DNA from: Coprobacter tertius
Lineage (GTDB): Bacteria; Bacteroidota; Bacteroidia; Bacteroidales; Coprobacteraceae
Direction of reading: 5' to 3'
Assembly (NCBI RefSeq): GCF_024330105.1
Contig: NZ_JANDHW010000004.1
Location: 186,001 to 250,000, forward strand
DNA length: 64,000 nucleotides
Numbering within the stretch: position 1 is the first letter of the stretch; each line of letters opens with the position of its first letter. The notes beneath the pieces were generated by a model. That model ran no database searches and was not told the DNA's origin. It saw only the letters and a list, made by a program, of their open reading frames with translations. This document shows, in pieces, positions 43,739 through 52,139 of the stretch. The translations under genes and the position numbers were made by a program.

Positions 43739-45991
43739 ATGAATATGAGTGAACCAAGCAATATAGAAAAAGCGGAAAACGAAATGATCGAAAGGGAATT
43801 TCAGGCTTTACTGACTGATTACCTGAAATCGAACCACCGCAAAAAGACCGACATAATCGAACGGGCTTTCCGTTTTGCCAACGAGGCCCACAAGGGCATT
43901 CGGCGTCGTTCGGGCGAACCGTACATATTGCATCCGATTGCCGTAGCCCGTATTGCCTGCAAAGAGATAGGACTGGGTTCCACATCGATTTGTTCGGCTT
44001 TGCTGCATGACGTAGTAGAAGATACCGAATATACAGTAGAGGATATAGAAAATCTTTTCGGACGAAAAATTGCACAAATTGTTGCCGGTCTTACTAAAAT
44101 ATCGGGAGGTATTTTCGGAGATCAAGCCTCTGCTCAAGCCGAGAATTTCAGAAAACTCTTACTCACTATGTCCGAAGACATACGTGTGATTCTGATAAAA
44201 ATGGCCGACCGTCTGCACAATATGCGCACCTTAGGTTCTATGCTACCCAGCAAACAGTACAAAATCGCCGGAGAAACACTGTATATTTATGCTCCTCTCG
44301 CCCATCGCTTGGGATTATTCGCAATAAAAACCGAACTGGAAGATTTGAGTTTTAAATACGAGCATCCCGACGCATATAATGAGATCAGCCAAAAAATAGC
44401 CGAAACCGAAGCAAACCGTCAGGCTATCTATAAAGATTTTGCTGCGCCAATCGTAAAAAAATTAAAAGAGACCGGCCTTAAATTCGAAATGAAAGCCCGG
44501 GTTAAATCGGTATATTCTATCTGGAATAAGATGCAAAGTAAGAATATACCGTTTGAAGAAGTCTACGATTTATATGCGGTACGCATTATTTTCGATCCCG
44601 ATAAAGACGAAGACGAAAAAAAAGAATGCTGGAATATTTATTCGATCATTACCGATATATATAAACTGCATCCCGAACGTATACGGGATTGGGTTAGCCG
44701 TCCGAAAGCAAACGGCTACCGGGCTTTACATGTTACGGTAATGGGACCCGATGGAAACTGGATCGAAGTACAAATACGCAGCCGCAAAATGGACGACATT
44801 GCCGAAAGAGGTTTTGCCGCCCATTGGAAATACAAAGTCGGCGAATCGGATGAAGAATCGGAACTCGATATCTGGCTGAAAACAATTAAAGAAATTCTTG
44901 AAAATCCGGAACCTAACGCCCTCGATTTTCTCGATACGATAAAACTAAACCTTTTCGCTTCCGAAATATTCGTATTTACACCGAAAGGAGAACTAAAAAC
45001 ATTACCCAAAGACGCCACTGCACTCGATTTTGCATTTACCCTGCACTCGGATATGGGATACCACTGTATTGCCGCCAAAGTAAACCACAAACTCGTGCCT
45101 ATCAGTCAAAAACTGCAAAGCGGCGACCAGGTAGAAATTCTTACCTCACGATCTCAGTCGCCTAAACCCGAATGGGTGCAATTCGTGACTACGGCAAAAG
45201 CGAAAACAAGACTTCAGGCTGCTTTACGCAAAGACCGCAAAGCGATCATTGCTAAAGGAGAGGAGATATTTAAAAACTTCCTGAAAGAAAACAACTTTGC
45301 TGAAAGTCTGCAAAACATCGATAAATTACTGAACCATTACCGCATCGACAAAAAAGATGAACTCTTTTATCGATTAGGTGAAAATGAAATCTCTCTGAAC
45401 GAAAATACCAAGAAACTACTGAAAGAAAAAAATCAGAATGTTTTCATGAAATATTTGCGAATTCCGTTCGGAGGTAACAACAAAACACCACAAACGATCG
45501 AAAAAGGGGATACCTGCCCTACTGAAAAAATCGATCGCAAAGCAACTTATCTCCTTAAAGATGACGGGAATCACAAAAATTATTCACTGGCCACCTGTTG
45601 TCATCCCATTCCCGGAGACGATGTTCTCGGCTACGTGAACGAAAACGAACAAGTCATCGTACACAAACGGTCATGCCCCGTAGCCATGCGACTGAAAAGC
45701 AGTTTCGGTTCCAGACTGGTTTCTACACAATGGGACAATAACATAATAGAATCTTTCCCTGCAACAATCCAGATAAAAGGGATCGACCATGTAGGAGTCC
45801 TCAATCAGATTACACAAATTATTTCTACCGACCTGGCTGTAAATATACGGAACCTGTCGATAGATGCCAAAGACGGTCTTTTTACCGGAACGCTAAGTGT
45901 ACTGGTACATGATGCAAAAGATGTAGAACGTCTCTGCAACGATATTAAAAAGGTAAAAGAAGTTAAATCGGCAATACGCATCGACAATTAA
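43739..45991 (+). CDS. spoT: bifunctional (p)ppGpp synthetase/hydrolase (RelA/SpoT family)
   Basis: About 750 residues. Domain order is typical: an HD hydrolase domain (PYILHPIAVARIACKEIGLG; the HD and ED residues in LLHDVVEDTEYT), a synthetase domain (VSRPKANGYRALHVTVMGPD; WIEVQIRSRKMDDIAERGFA), TGS (EIFVFTPKGELKTLPKDATA), a Cys/His-containing segment (LATCCHPIPGDDVLGY) and a C-terminal ACT domain. Because both the HD motif and the synthetase motifs are intact, it should both make and degrade (p)ppGpp in the stringent response. The exact start is uncertain: 43739 and 43745 are equally possible. The 7TM-HD gene follows after 45 bases. Confidence 0.93.
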   Translation: MNMSEPSNIEKAENEMIEREFQALLTDYLKSNHRKKTDIIERAFRFANEAHKGIRRRSGEPYILHPIAVARIACKEIGLGSTSICSALLHDVVEDTEYTVEDIENLFGRKIAQIVAGLTKISGGIFGDQASAQAENFRKLLLTMSEDIRVILIKMADRLHNMRTLGSMLPSKQYKIAGETLYIYAPLAHRLGLFAIKTELEDLSFKYEHPDAYNEISQKIAETEANRQAIYKDFAAPIVKKLKETGLKFEMKARVKSVYSIWNKMQSKNIPFEEVYDLYAVRIIFDPDKDEDEKKECWNIYSIITDIYKLHPERIRDWVSRPKANGYRALHVTVMGPDGNWIEVQIRSRKMDDIAERGFAAHWKYKVGESDEESELDIWLKTIKEILENPEPNALDFLDTIKLNLFASEIFVFTPKGELKTLPKDATALDFAFTLHSDMGYHCIAAKVNHKLVPISQKLQSGDQVEILTSRSQSPKPEWVQFVTTAKAKTRLQAALRKDRKAIIAKGEEIFKNFLKENNFAESLQNIDKLLNHYRIDKKDELFYRLGENEISLNENTKKLLKEKNQNVFMKYLRIPFGGNNKTPQTIEKGDTCPTEKIDRKATYLLKDDGNHKNYSLATCCHPIPGDDVLGYVNENEQVIVHKRSCPVAMRLKSSFGSRLVSTQWDNNIIESFPATIQIKGIDHVGVLNQITQIISTDLAVNIRNLSIDAKDGLFTGTLSVLVHDAKDVERLCNDIKKVKEVKSAIRIDN

Positions 45992-46036
45992 CCCGAAGCC
46001 GATATCGTCAAACTGATAATTCTGATATAAAGATTT

Positions 46037-48133
46037 ATGGAAGTAAAGAAAAAATATAAATTCATTTCGAGGAAAGCCCTATTTCAGACCTTATTTTTTA
46101 TAGGGGCAGTATTACTCACCATTTATTTTTATCCGAGAGAAGAAAAATTCCGTTACCATTTTCAGGAAGGGAAACCATGGAAATACGGACTATTGACAGC
46201 TTCTTTCGATTTTCCTATTTATAAAAGCAGAGATCAGGTAAAAAGGGAACAAGATAGCATCTTAAAAACCTTACAACCTTATATAACTTACAATCCCGAG
46301 ATCGGGAAAAAACAAGTAGAACGGTTTCAGTCGGCCTATCATACCTCTCTGAAAAACAAACTTTCCGTTTCTTTATATAATAACATTTTCAATGCAATAC
46401 AAGAAGTTTACAAACAAGGAATCATCGCGCCTTCAGTATATGATTCGTTGCAAAAAATACCTGGATTACAAGTAAGGATCATCGAAAACAATATTGCCAA
46501 AACATATCCTGCTCAAAATTTACTTACGCCTCGAGCCGCATACGAAGAAATCCTGGCAAAACTTCCTGACGACGGAAGTCGCAGCTCGCTTTACGACTAT
46601 AATCTGCATACTTACCTGAGCGAAAATATGACATTCGACAGAGAGACGACTAACAAAATAAAAAACGAACTACTGCAACGAATTTCACTATCATCGGGTG
46701 TCGTACAAGCGGGTGAACGCATTGTCGACCGAGGTGAAATAATTTCACCGCATACATATCGCATTTTAAAATCACTCGAAAGCGTTACTTTAAAGAAAAC
46801 GGTAAATCTCGAACACCGGGAAACTACACTTTTAGGAGAAGCGATCGTAATTACCTGTCTGTTTTCATTTTTCTATCTATTTCTGGCATTATTCAGACCT
46901 CATATCTTCAACGACCTGCGAAGCCTGGGATTTCTGTTGCTTATGATAGTAAGTGTTACGCTGACTGCCTATTTCCTTACCCAAATGAAATTACTAGGAA
47001 TCTATCTGGTTCCATTCGCAATTCTACCGATCATTGTAGTCACCTTCCTCGATTCCCGTATCGCTTTATATGCACATCTCATTACAGTACTGTTGTGTGC
47101 GTTCGCCGCCCCATTTTCCCTCGAATTTATTTTTCTTCAGATTATTGTCGGTATGACGGCGATCGACAGTTTGAGCGAATTGGTTAAACGATCACAACTC
47201 GTACGCTGCGCATTTCTCGTATTTATGGCATACAGTATCAGTTACGTAGGATATACTTTACTTTCAGAAGGAGACTGGACAAAAATAAACTGGAATATGT
47301 TCCTCTATTTCGGAGGAAGCAGTGCATTATTATTATTTGCATACCTACTTATTTACCTACTCGAAAAAACATTCGGTTTTATTTCGAATGTTACTTTGGT
47401 CGAACTATCGGATATCAACTCTCCCATCCTGCGACAATTGTCCGAGATTTGTCCGGGAACCTTCCAGCATTCTATGCAAGTCGCAAATCTGGCCTCCGAA
47501 GCAGCCAACAAAATAGGGGCAAAAGCACAACTGGTAAGAACCGGCGCTTTATATCACGACATCGGCAAATTAGGAAACCCCGCATTTTTCACTGAAAATC
47601 AGTCGGGAGTCAATCCTCACCAAACCATCTCTTATGAGCAAAGTGCAAAAATTATCATACAACATATTACCGATGGGTTAAAGATGGCCGATAAGCTGAT
47701 GCTTCCACAAGCAATAAAAGATTTTATCGCTACACATCACGGTAAAAGCAAAACAAAATACTTTTATAATTCATACAAAAATGAATTCCCCGATTACCCC
47801 ATCAACGAAGCATCTTTTACTTATCCGGGGCCTAACCCATTTACCAAAGAAACAGCCATACTCATGATGGCTGATTCGGTAGAAGCCGCATCCCGAAGTT
47901 TAAAAGAATATACCGAAGAATCTATATCTAAACTGGTAAACCACATCATCGACAGTCAGATTGCCGACGGGCTGATGAAAAACGCCCCTATCAGTTTCAG
48001 AGATGTAGAAATCATCAAAAACGTATTTATCGAAAAACTAAAAACGATGTATCACACCCGTATCAGTTACCCCGAGTTGAAACAAGAAGAAAAAAATCCC
48101 GGCTTTACTGATAAAGCGAACACAAAAGAATAA
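46037..48133 (+). CDS. 7TM-HD family membrane phosphohydrolase (PgpH/YqfF-like)
   Basis: A 698-residue membrane protein. After an N-terminal membrane helix (about 16-32) comes an extracytoplasmic 7TMR-HDED domain (to about 260), then a block of seven hydrophobic segments (about 275-455, e.g. IVITCLFSFFYLFLALF), and a cytoplasmic HD domain with CPGTFQHSMQVANLASEAAN, GALYHDIGKLGNPAFFTENQ, ATHHGKSKT and MMADSVEAASR, keeping the metal-binding His and Asp residues. Gram-positive members (PgpH) degrade cyclic di-AMP. Position after spoT suggests one nucleotide-signalling operon. Activity on c-di-AMP is inferred from the family. Confidence 0.88.
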   Translation: MEVKKKYKFISRKALFQTLFFIGAVLLTIYFYPREEKFRYHFQEGKPWKYGLLTASFDFPIYKSRDQVKREQDSILKTLQPYITYNPEIGKKQVERFQSAYHTSLKNKLSVSLYNNIFNAIQEVYKQGIIAPSVYDSLQKIPGLQVRIIENNIAKTYPAQNLLTPRAAYEEILAKLPDDGSRSSLYDYNLHTYLSENMTFDRETTNKIKNELLQRISLSSGVVQAGERIVDRGEIISPHTYRILKSLESVTLKKTVNLEHRETTLLGEAIVITCLFSFFYLFLALFRPHIFNDLRSLGFLLLMIVSVTLTAYFLTQMKLLGIYLVPFAILPIIVVTFLDSRIALYAHLITVLLCAFAAPFSLEFIFLQIIVGMTAIDSLSELVKRSQLVRCAFLVFMAYSISYVGYTLLSEGDWTKINWNMFLYFGGSSALLLFAYLLIYLLEKTFGFISNVTLVELSDINSPILRQLSEICPGTFQHSMQVANLASEAANKIGAKAQLVRTGALYHDIGKLGNPAFFTENQSGVNPHQTISYEQSAKIIIQHITDGLKMADKLMLPQAIKDFIATHHGKSKTKYFYNSYKNEFPDYPINEASFTYPGPNPFTKETAILMMADSVEAASRSLKEYTEESISKLVNHIIDSQIADGLMKNAPISFRDVEIIKNVFIEKLKTMYHTRISYPELKQEEKNPGFTDKANTKE

Positions 48134-48153
48134 ATATTTTCCAGAAAAATTAG

Positions 48154-48190
48154 AATGGTACCTTTTGACAAAAGGTACCATTTTTTTTAC
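48154..48190 (+). terminator. terminator after spoT - 7TM-HD
   Basis: Perfect 13-bp stem 48154-48166 / 48170-48182 with a tight 3-base loop and eight or more Ts. Confidence 0.85.
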
Positions 48191-48374
48191 ACACCCAATC
48201 ATTTCCTCCATTAACCACCCCTACAGATAGCTGAGAATGAATAGGTGTTCCAAAATTAAAAATATGGGATTCACACAAGTAGAAAAAGCATTTCGGTTAT
48301 CTCATTTGTATGTAATATTGCAACTGTAATACTACCTGAAAAGTAGCCGGTTTTAGCCTTTTAAAATAATCATT

Positions 48375-49100
48375 ATGAAAGCTATGAAAGCATTGTTTCT
48401 ATTCACATTATTTTTTTCTTTGGCACTACATGTCGAATCACAAAATATTATTCATAACGGTGGATTTGAAGATACCCCGTCGACATATACGATATTGCTA
48501 CACGATGCATATTTTATACCTCGTGTAAAGGGATTTTTCGAAAAGAAAACAGAAACCTCTAATCCCCCGATAGAAACAAATAAAACAGAAACCGGGAAAT
48601 GGTACAAAAAAGCTTCGAATACAGGTTATATCATTGCCGAAATACAAGATAAAGAAAAAGCCTCGGGCGAATATTCTCTTTATTTACGCAATTCCCCACA
48701 TATGAACCAAGATAATCCCAAATGGTATCAGTGCGTGCTTATACAACCGGTTTCTCTCGAAAACGATTCTCAATACCGTCTTACCTTTAAAGCTAAAAAA
48801 GAAAACGATCCCGAAAATCATATCACAAAGCTTACTGCTGTTATTACCGATGAATCTTCAAAAATAAATTATACGATATTTATTAAACTAAAAGACAATG
48901 ACGAATGGAACGACTACTCGGTTCTTTTCGATTTAAAAAATTTCAAAGAAAGGCAACTAAGTAAAAAAGAAAATGAAAATAAGACATTCGATTATAGAAA
49001 CGGGATTATCGGTATCTCGGCTAATCCCGAAACAAGCAACCATAAAACATTGTTGAGCAGCATCTTTTTAGACGATATCTCATTAGAGAAAATACAATAA
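48375..49100 (+). CDS. secreted jelly-roll (carbohydrate-binding-like) protein without sorting domain
   Basis: A 241-residue exported protein: signal MKAMKALFLFTLFFSLALHV, then a single beta-sandwich module beginning NIIHNGGFEDTPSTY and ending SIFLDDISLEKIQ. The NGGFE opening and the (V/I)-D-D-(V/I)-x-(V/L) ending are typical of CBM4/9/16-like modules. The middle is Lys/Asn/Glu-rich. Unlike the following gene's product it has no T9SS C-terminal domain, so it may stay in the periplasm or be exported otherwise. The ligand is unknown. It is a probable distant paralogue of the neighbour's N-terminal module. Confidence 0.75.
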   Translation: MKAMKALFLFTLFFSLALHVESQNIIHNGGFEDTPSTYTILLHDAYFIPRVKGFFEKKTETSNPPIETNKTETGKWYKKASNTGYIIAEIQDKEKASGEYSLYLRNSPHMNQDNPKWYQCVLIQPVSLENDSQYRLTFKAKKENDPENHITKLTAVITDESSKINYTIFIKLKDNDEWNDYSVLFDLKNFKERQLSKKENENKTFDYRNGIIGISANPETSNHKTLLSSIFLDDISLEKIQ

Positions 49101-49181
49101 ATAAAATAGACTCATTATCCAATCAATTCATACTATTTCAATCCGGTGTTCCTTTTTGTTTCACGCCAGAAACGAATACCA

Positions 49182-49232
49182 TAAACAAAAAATGGGTATC
49201 CAAACCCACATTAGATACTCGTTTTTTGTTTA
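49182..49232 (+). terminator. probable terminator between the two jelly-roll genes
   Basis: 19-bp stem 49182-49200 / 49214-49232 with two positions that pair as G-U and U-G only on the plus strand, fixing the direction. The right arm contains a T6 run. Confidence 0.6.
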
Positions 49233-49262
49233 AAATCAATTTTACAAACTAAAACAATACCT

Positions 49263-50831
49263 ATGAAAACAAAACTACTCTCTTTTTTATTAATCACCGG
49301 CTGTATTGCCGTACAAGCTCAGGAAAACAAAATTCTGAACGGTGGATTCGAAATCGGAGAACTTCAGCCCAATCCTAATAGCGTTACCCACAATTACGAA
49401 TGGTATTCAGTGGTTAAAAATACCGATTCCCCCCAGGAAGGAACACTTGGGTATTCGTCCGAATCATCGCGGGAAGGTCTCCAGTCATTAAAATTCACCT
49501 GCAATTATAATCTCAATGACCGCTATTCGATGTATGTCGCTCAATCCGGCCTTGCACTCGAGAAAAAAATATATACTGTAACCCTGTTCGCAAAATCAGA
49601 TAAAGAAGTACAACTTGCCATACAATTCTATGGGTACGAAGGCGATACTCAAAAATTATCGAATGACCGATCGATCACAATAAGCGGAGACAACAACTGG
49701 CATTCTTATTCTATCGATGCCGACATGAATAGCTTAGGTACCAATTGGGATTATGATAAACCGATCGATATAAGGATCGCACTGGCAAAACAAGATTTAT
49801 CAGGTAGTCCTGTCAATGTATATGTCGACGACGTTTACGTAAAAGAAAAGACAAACGAATTTTGGGTAAAATTAGGAAATTACAGTTTCGAAGGAGATGG
49901 CTCTACCACCACATCCATACCGGGCTGGGGTGTAAGCAAACCTATACAGAACAAATTTCAAATTATATCCGACGATGTCATTCAAGGAAACAACGCATTC
50001 AAATCTATTCCTGAAGAAGATGGTGGCTATATCGAATTGTATCCCAATGCTGCCAATACTCCCATTCCTAAAGATAAAAAAATACGGGTAACTTTCTATG
50101 CAAAATCAGCAACAACCAACCCAATATTACAACCATTCTTTTTTGTCATGAACAAAGGCGCAGGCATGGGAAAAAACGCAAATAATTTACTATCGCTAAG
50201 TAACCGATGGGAAAAATACAGCGTTATATATAATTTCGACGATCCCGATTACAATGCCGACCAACCCTCGAGATTACGCTTCGCGCTTTCTCCCCAAGAT
50301 ACCTATCTCGATTTTATTACTATCGATGAAGTTTCAAACAGCCGATATATTACTCCCGAGATTACAGGATTACCTTCTACACTGAGTCTCGATAAAAATC
50401 AAGAAGGAATAATTCAACCGGATATTATCTCGACCGATTATATATTTTGTAAAGCGACCAGCCCGGATACGAATCTTACCATCGAAAAATATGGACGTAC
50501 CGGTTTTAAAGTATCGAGTGCGAAAGATGGGATATATACACTTAATATAACTTACACCGATAATATTACGAAAACAAACTTTGTTGTAGAAATAACCGTC
50601 GGCAATGGAGAAAATATCGAGAATAACTCGAACACCGACCATCTTGTATACAGCGATAAAGGCAATATCATCATTAAGGGGGAAAAAGAAACAGTTTCTA
50701 TTTACGATATTAACGGTTCTTTAATCGATACACGGATAATTTCAAACGGGGTAGAAATAATTTCCGTACCGACTCCGGGAATCTATCTGGTTCGTATTTC
50801 TGAGAAGACCTATAAAGTCTTTGTAAATTAA
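49263..50831 (+). CDS. secreted two-jelly-roll protein with T9SS sorting domain
   Basis: A 522-residue protein: signal peptide 1-20 (MKTKLLSFLLITGCIAVQAQ); first CBM4/9-like module about 24-197 (NKILNGGFEIGELQ ... VNVYVDDVYVKE); second module about 199-353 (YSFEGDGSTTTSIPGWGVSK ... DFITIDEVSNS); a small beta domain about 360-445 (PEITGLPSTLSLDKNQEG); and a type A T9SS sorting domain 452-522 (GNIIIKGEKETVSIYDINGS; PGIYLVRISEKTYKV). The tail predicts export across the outer membrane and surface anchoring through the Por system. Ligand and role are unknown; there is no catalytic domain. Carbohydrate binding is inferred from fold pattern only. Confidence 0.82.
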   Translation: MKTKLLSFLLITGCIAVQAQENKILNGGFEIGELQPNPNSVTHNYEWYSVVKNTDSPQEGTLGYSSESSREGLQSLKFTCNYNLNDRYSMYVAQSGLALEKKIYTVTLFAKSDKEVQLAIQFYGYEGDTQKLSNDRSITISGDNNWHSYSIDADMNSLGTNWDYDKPIDIRIALAKQDLSGSPVNVYVDDVYVKEKTNEFWVKLGNYSFEGDGSTTTSIPGWGVSKPIQNKFQIISDDVIQGNNAFKSIPEEDGGYIELYPNAANTPIPKDKKIRVTFYAKSATTNPILQPFFFVMNKGAGMGKNANNLLSLSNRWEKYSVIYNFDDPDYNADQPSRLRFALSPQDTYLDFITIDEVSNSRYITPEITGLPSTLSLDKNQEGIIQPDIISTDYIFCKATSPDTNLTIEKYGRTGFKVSSAKDGIYTLNITYTDNITKTNFVVEITVGNGENIENNSNTDHLVYSDKGNIIIKGEKETVSIYDINGSLIDTRIISNGVEIISVPTPGIYLVRISEKTYKVFVN

Positions 50832-50873
50832 TAAATTGCTCACAGTTTATAATTAAGGCTTGATTAATTGATC

Positions 50874-50912
50874 AGGGGTGAGAGCAGAAATATCGGCTCT
50901 TACCCCTTTTTA
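50874..50912 (+). terminator. terminator of the T9SS jelly-roll gene
   Basis: 12-bp stem 50874-50885 / 50896-50907 with one G-U pair on the plus strand, then TTTTATT. Confidence 0.75.
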
Positions 50913-51070
50913 TTCGTAAATACAATATCTTTTGGATGAAAATTCGGGACCTTACCAATAAAGGTGCATAGAAAAAAAATAAAAACGTCTATTTTCTTAT
51001 CACATCAACCTTAACACATATCCATTATTGTATAGCAGAAACGCCTTATCTATATAAAACGGGACCCAAG

Positions 51071-51130
51071 AATATATAAAAATGCAGAAGGCCGCTATAT
51101 ATAAAGCGGCCTTCTGCATTTTTATATATT
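51071..51130 (-). terminator. terminator with 26-bp perfect stem
   Basis: Arms 51071-51096 and 51105-51130 are perfectly complementary with an 8-base loop: a GC-rich inner half and an outer half with T5 then AT alternation. It lies 6 bases beyond the stop of the OmpH gene. Confidence 0.8.
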
Positions 51131-51136
51131 TAATTT

Positions 51137-51736
51137 TTATTTCTTGGCAGCGTTATAACGTTTATTCAACATTACGATCACTTCATTGGTAATATCGAAT
51201 GAAGGATTAATATATAGCGTACTCAGATTATTCAGAATCACATCGTATTTCTTAGTCTGATTATACTCTTTGATAAAAGTCATGATGGAATCATTCATTT
51301 GAGAAAGCATATTTTGCTGCTCTTGTATATTTTCTTTTTCGAGTCGTTCGCCCAAAGCTTGCAAATCGTTCTGTTTTTTCGCTAACCGTTGCTGTTCCTG
51401 CTCGAAGCGTTCTTGAGATAAAAACGCATTATTTTTATATTTACGCTGAAAATCTTCTCCGTCACGTTGCAAGTCACGAGCCTTTTCATTAAAGCTCGCC
51501 CGGGCATCTTCTGCTTTACGGATAAGTCTTTCATTAAGGAATTTAGCATATTCATACTTTTGCAATACCGAATCGACATTGATATATGCGACAGAGAGTC
51601 CGTTTGACGCAACTTTTTCGACATTAGCGGTGGTTTCTGCTTTATCATCCGCAGCCTTTTCTTGTTTGCACTGGGCAAAAGATAATACAACGGCAACAGC
51701 GACAGCCGAATGCATCAAATGAGTAGCAATTTTCAT
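51137..51736 (-). CDS. OmpH/Skp-type periplasmic chaperone, predicted lipoprotein
   Basis: A 199-residue protein. The N-terminal hydrophobic stretch ends in LSFAQCKQ, a lipobox-like site with Cys at about residue 23. After a short acidic linker the OmpH fold starts with GLSVAYINVDSVLQKYEYAK and continues as long Glu/Gln/Lys-rich coiled coil (about 65-150, e.g. QERFEQEQQRLAKKQNDLQA), closing with YDVILNNLSTLYINPSFDIT. Skp holds unfolded outer-membrane proteins as a tentacled trimer. A lipid anchor is unusual for Skp of Proteobacteria. It follows a small membrane-protein gene by 29 bases on the same transcript. Confidence 0.85.
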   Translation of the reverse strand: MKIATHLMHSAVAVAVVLSFAQCKQEKAADDKAETTANVEKVASNGLSVAYINVDSVLQKYEYAKFLNERLIRKAEDARASFNEKARDLQRDGEDFQRKYKNNAFLSQERFEQEQQRLAKKQNDLQALGERLEKENIQEQQNMLSQMNDSIMTFIKEYNQTKKYDVILNNLSTLYINPSFDITNEVIVMLNKRYNAAKK

Positions 51737-51765
51737 AATTTTCTAATTTTATTCTGGCTTAAAAT

Positions 51766-51978
51766 TTAGTTGTTCTTCATCAGATCGGTTAATGTTTTTT
51801 GTTCACGATCCCGCAAATCTGTGGTCATCGCACACGATATATTTCTTTTTCTCATTTCCTTGCTATCGCCGATATGCGTACTGGGGAAACGGCCGTTTTT
51901 AACAAATATGACTTTTATTCCTAAAAGAATAAAAGCAAGTGCAACAATCAAGGCCGTAAAAAGAATCGTATTCCACAT
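51766..51978 (-). CDS. small single-helix membrane protein upstream of the OmpH gene
   Basis: A 70-residue protein with one N-terminal membrane helix (WNTILFTALIVALAFILLGI) followed by a basic VIFVKNGRFPSTHIGDSKEM and a soluble tail with one cysteine in RNISCAMTTDLRDREQ. I recognise the type as a short conserved Bacteroidales membrane protein but know no function. Its own -7 box at 51998-52005 gives a leader of about 15 bases, and it is the first gene of a two-gene unit with the OmpH chaperone. Confidence 0.7.
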   Translation of the reverse strand: MWNTILFTALIVALAFILLGIKVIFVKNGRFPSTHIGDSKEMRKRNISCAMTTDLRDREQKTLTDLMKNN

Positions 51979-51997
51979 TTTGATTATATTTGTGGTG

Positions 51998-52005
51998 CAA
52001 ATATA
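51998..52005 (-). promoter_or_regulatory. -7 box for the small membrane protein - OmpH unit
   Basis: The minus strand reads TATATTTG, an exact match, 20 bases before the start at 51978. Confidence 0.5.
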
Positions 52006-52038
52006 AAAATAAAGTCTGATTTAATTGGTTAATAGCCG

Positions 52039-52046
52039 TATTTTTG
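52039..52046 (+). promoter_or_regulatory. -7 box candidate for pepD
   Basis: TATTTTTG matches TAnnTTTG, about 95 bases before the start at 52140. A second plus-strand match (TATATTTG at 51985-51992) lies further upstream. Confidence 0.4.
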
Positions 52047-52139
52047 AAATATATATCGTTTTAACGGCTTAATTTAACACTAATTTATCAGCACTCCGAC
52101 TGTTTTTAAGAATAATAACCCCTATAATCCATTTATATT

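Larger units (their letters stand above)
50832..51136. other. convergent intergenic region, 305 bp
   Basis: Contains the terminator of the plus-strand gene (50874-50912), about 150 bases with nothing recognisable, and the 26-bp palindromic terminator of the minus-strand gene (51071-51130). Confidence 0.55.

Noticed and set aside
51985-51992. Plus-strand TATATTTG close to the minus-strand -7 box of the small membrane protein gene
   Set aside because: It could make overlapping divergent promoters, but it lacks a -33 element and a nearer candidate exists for pepD, so it was not called.
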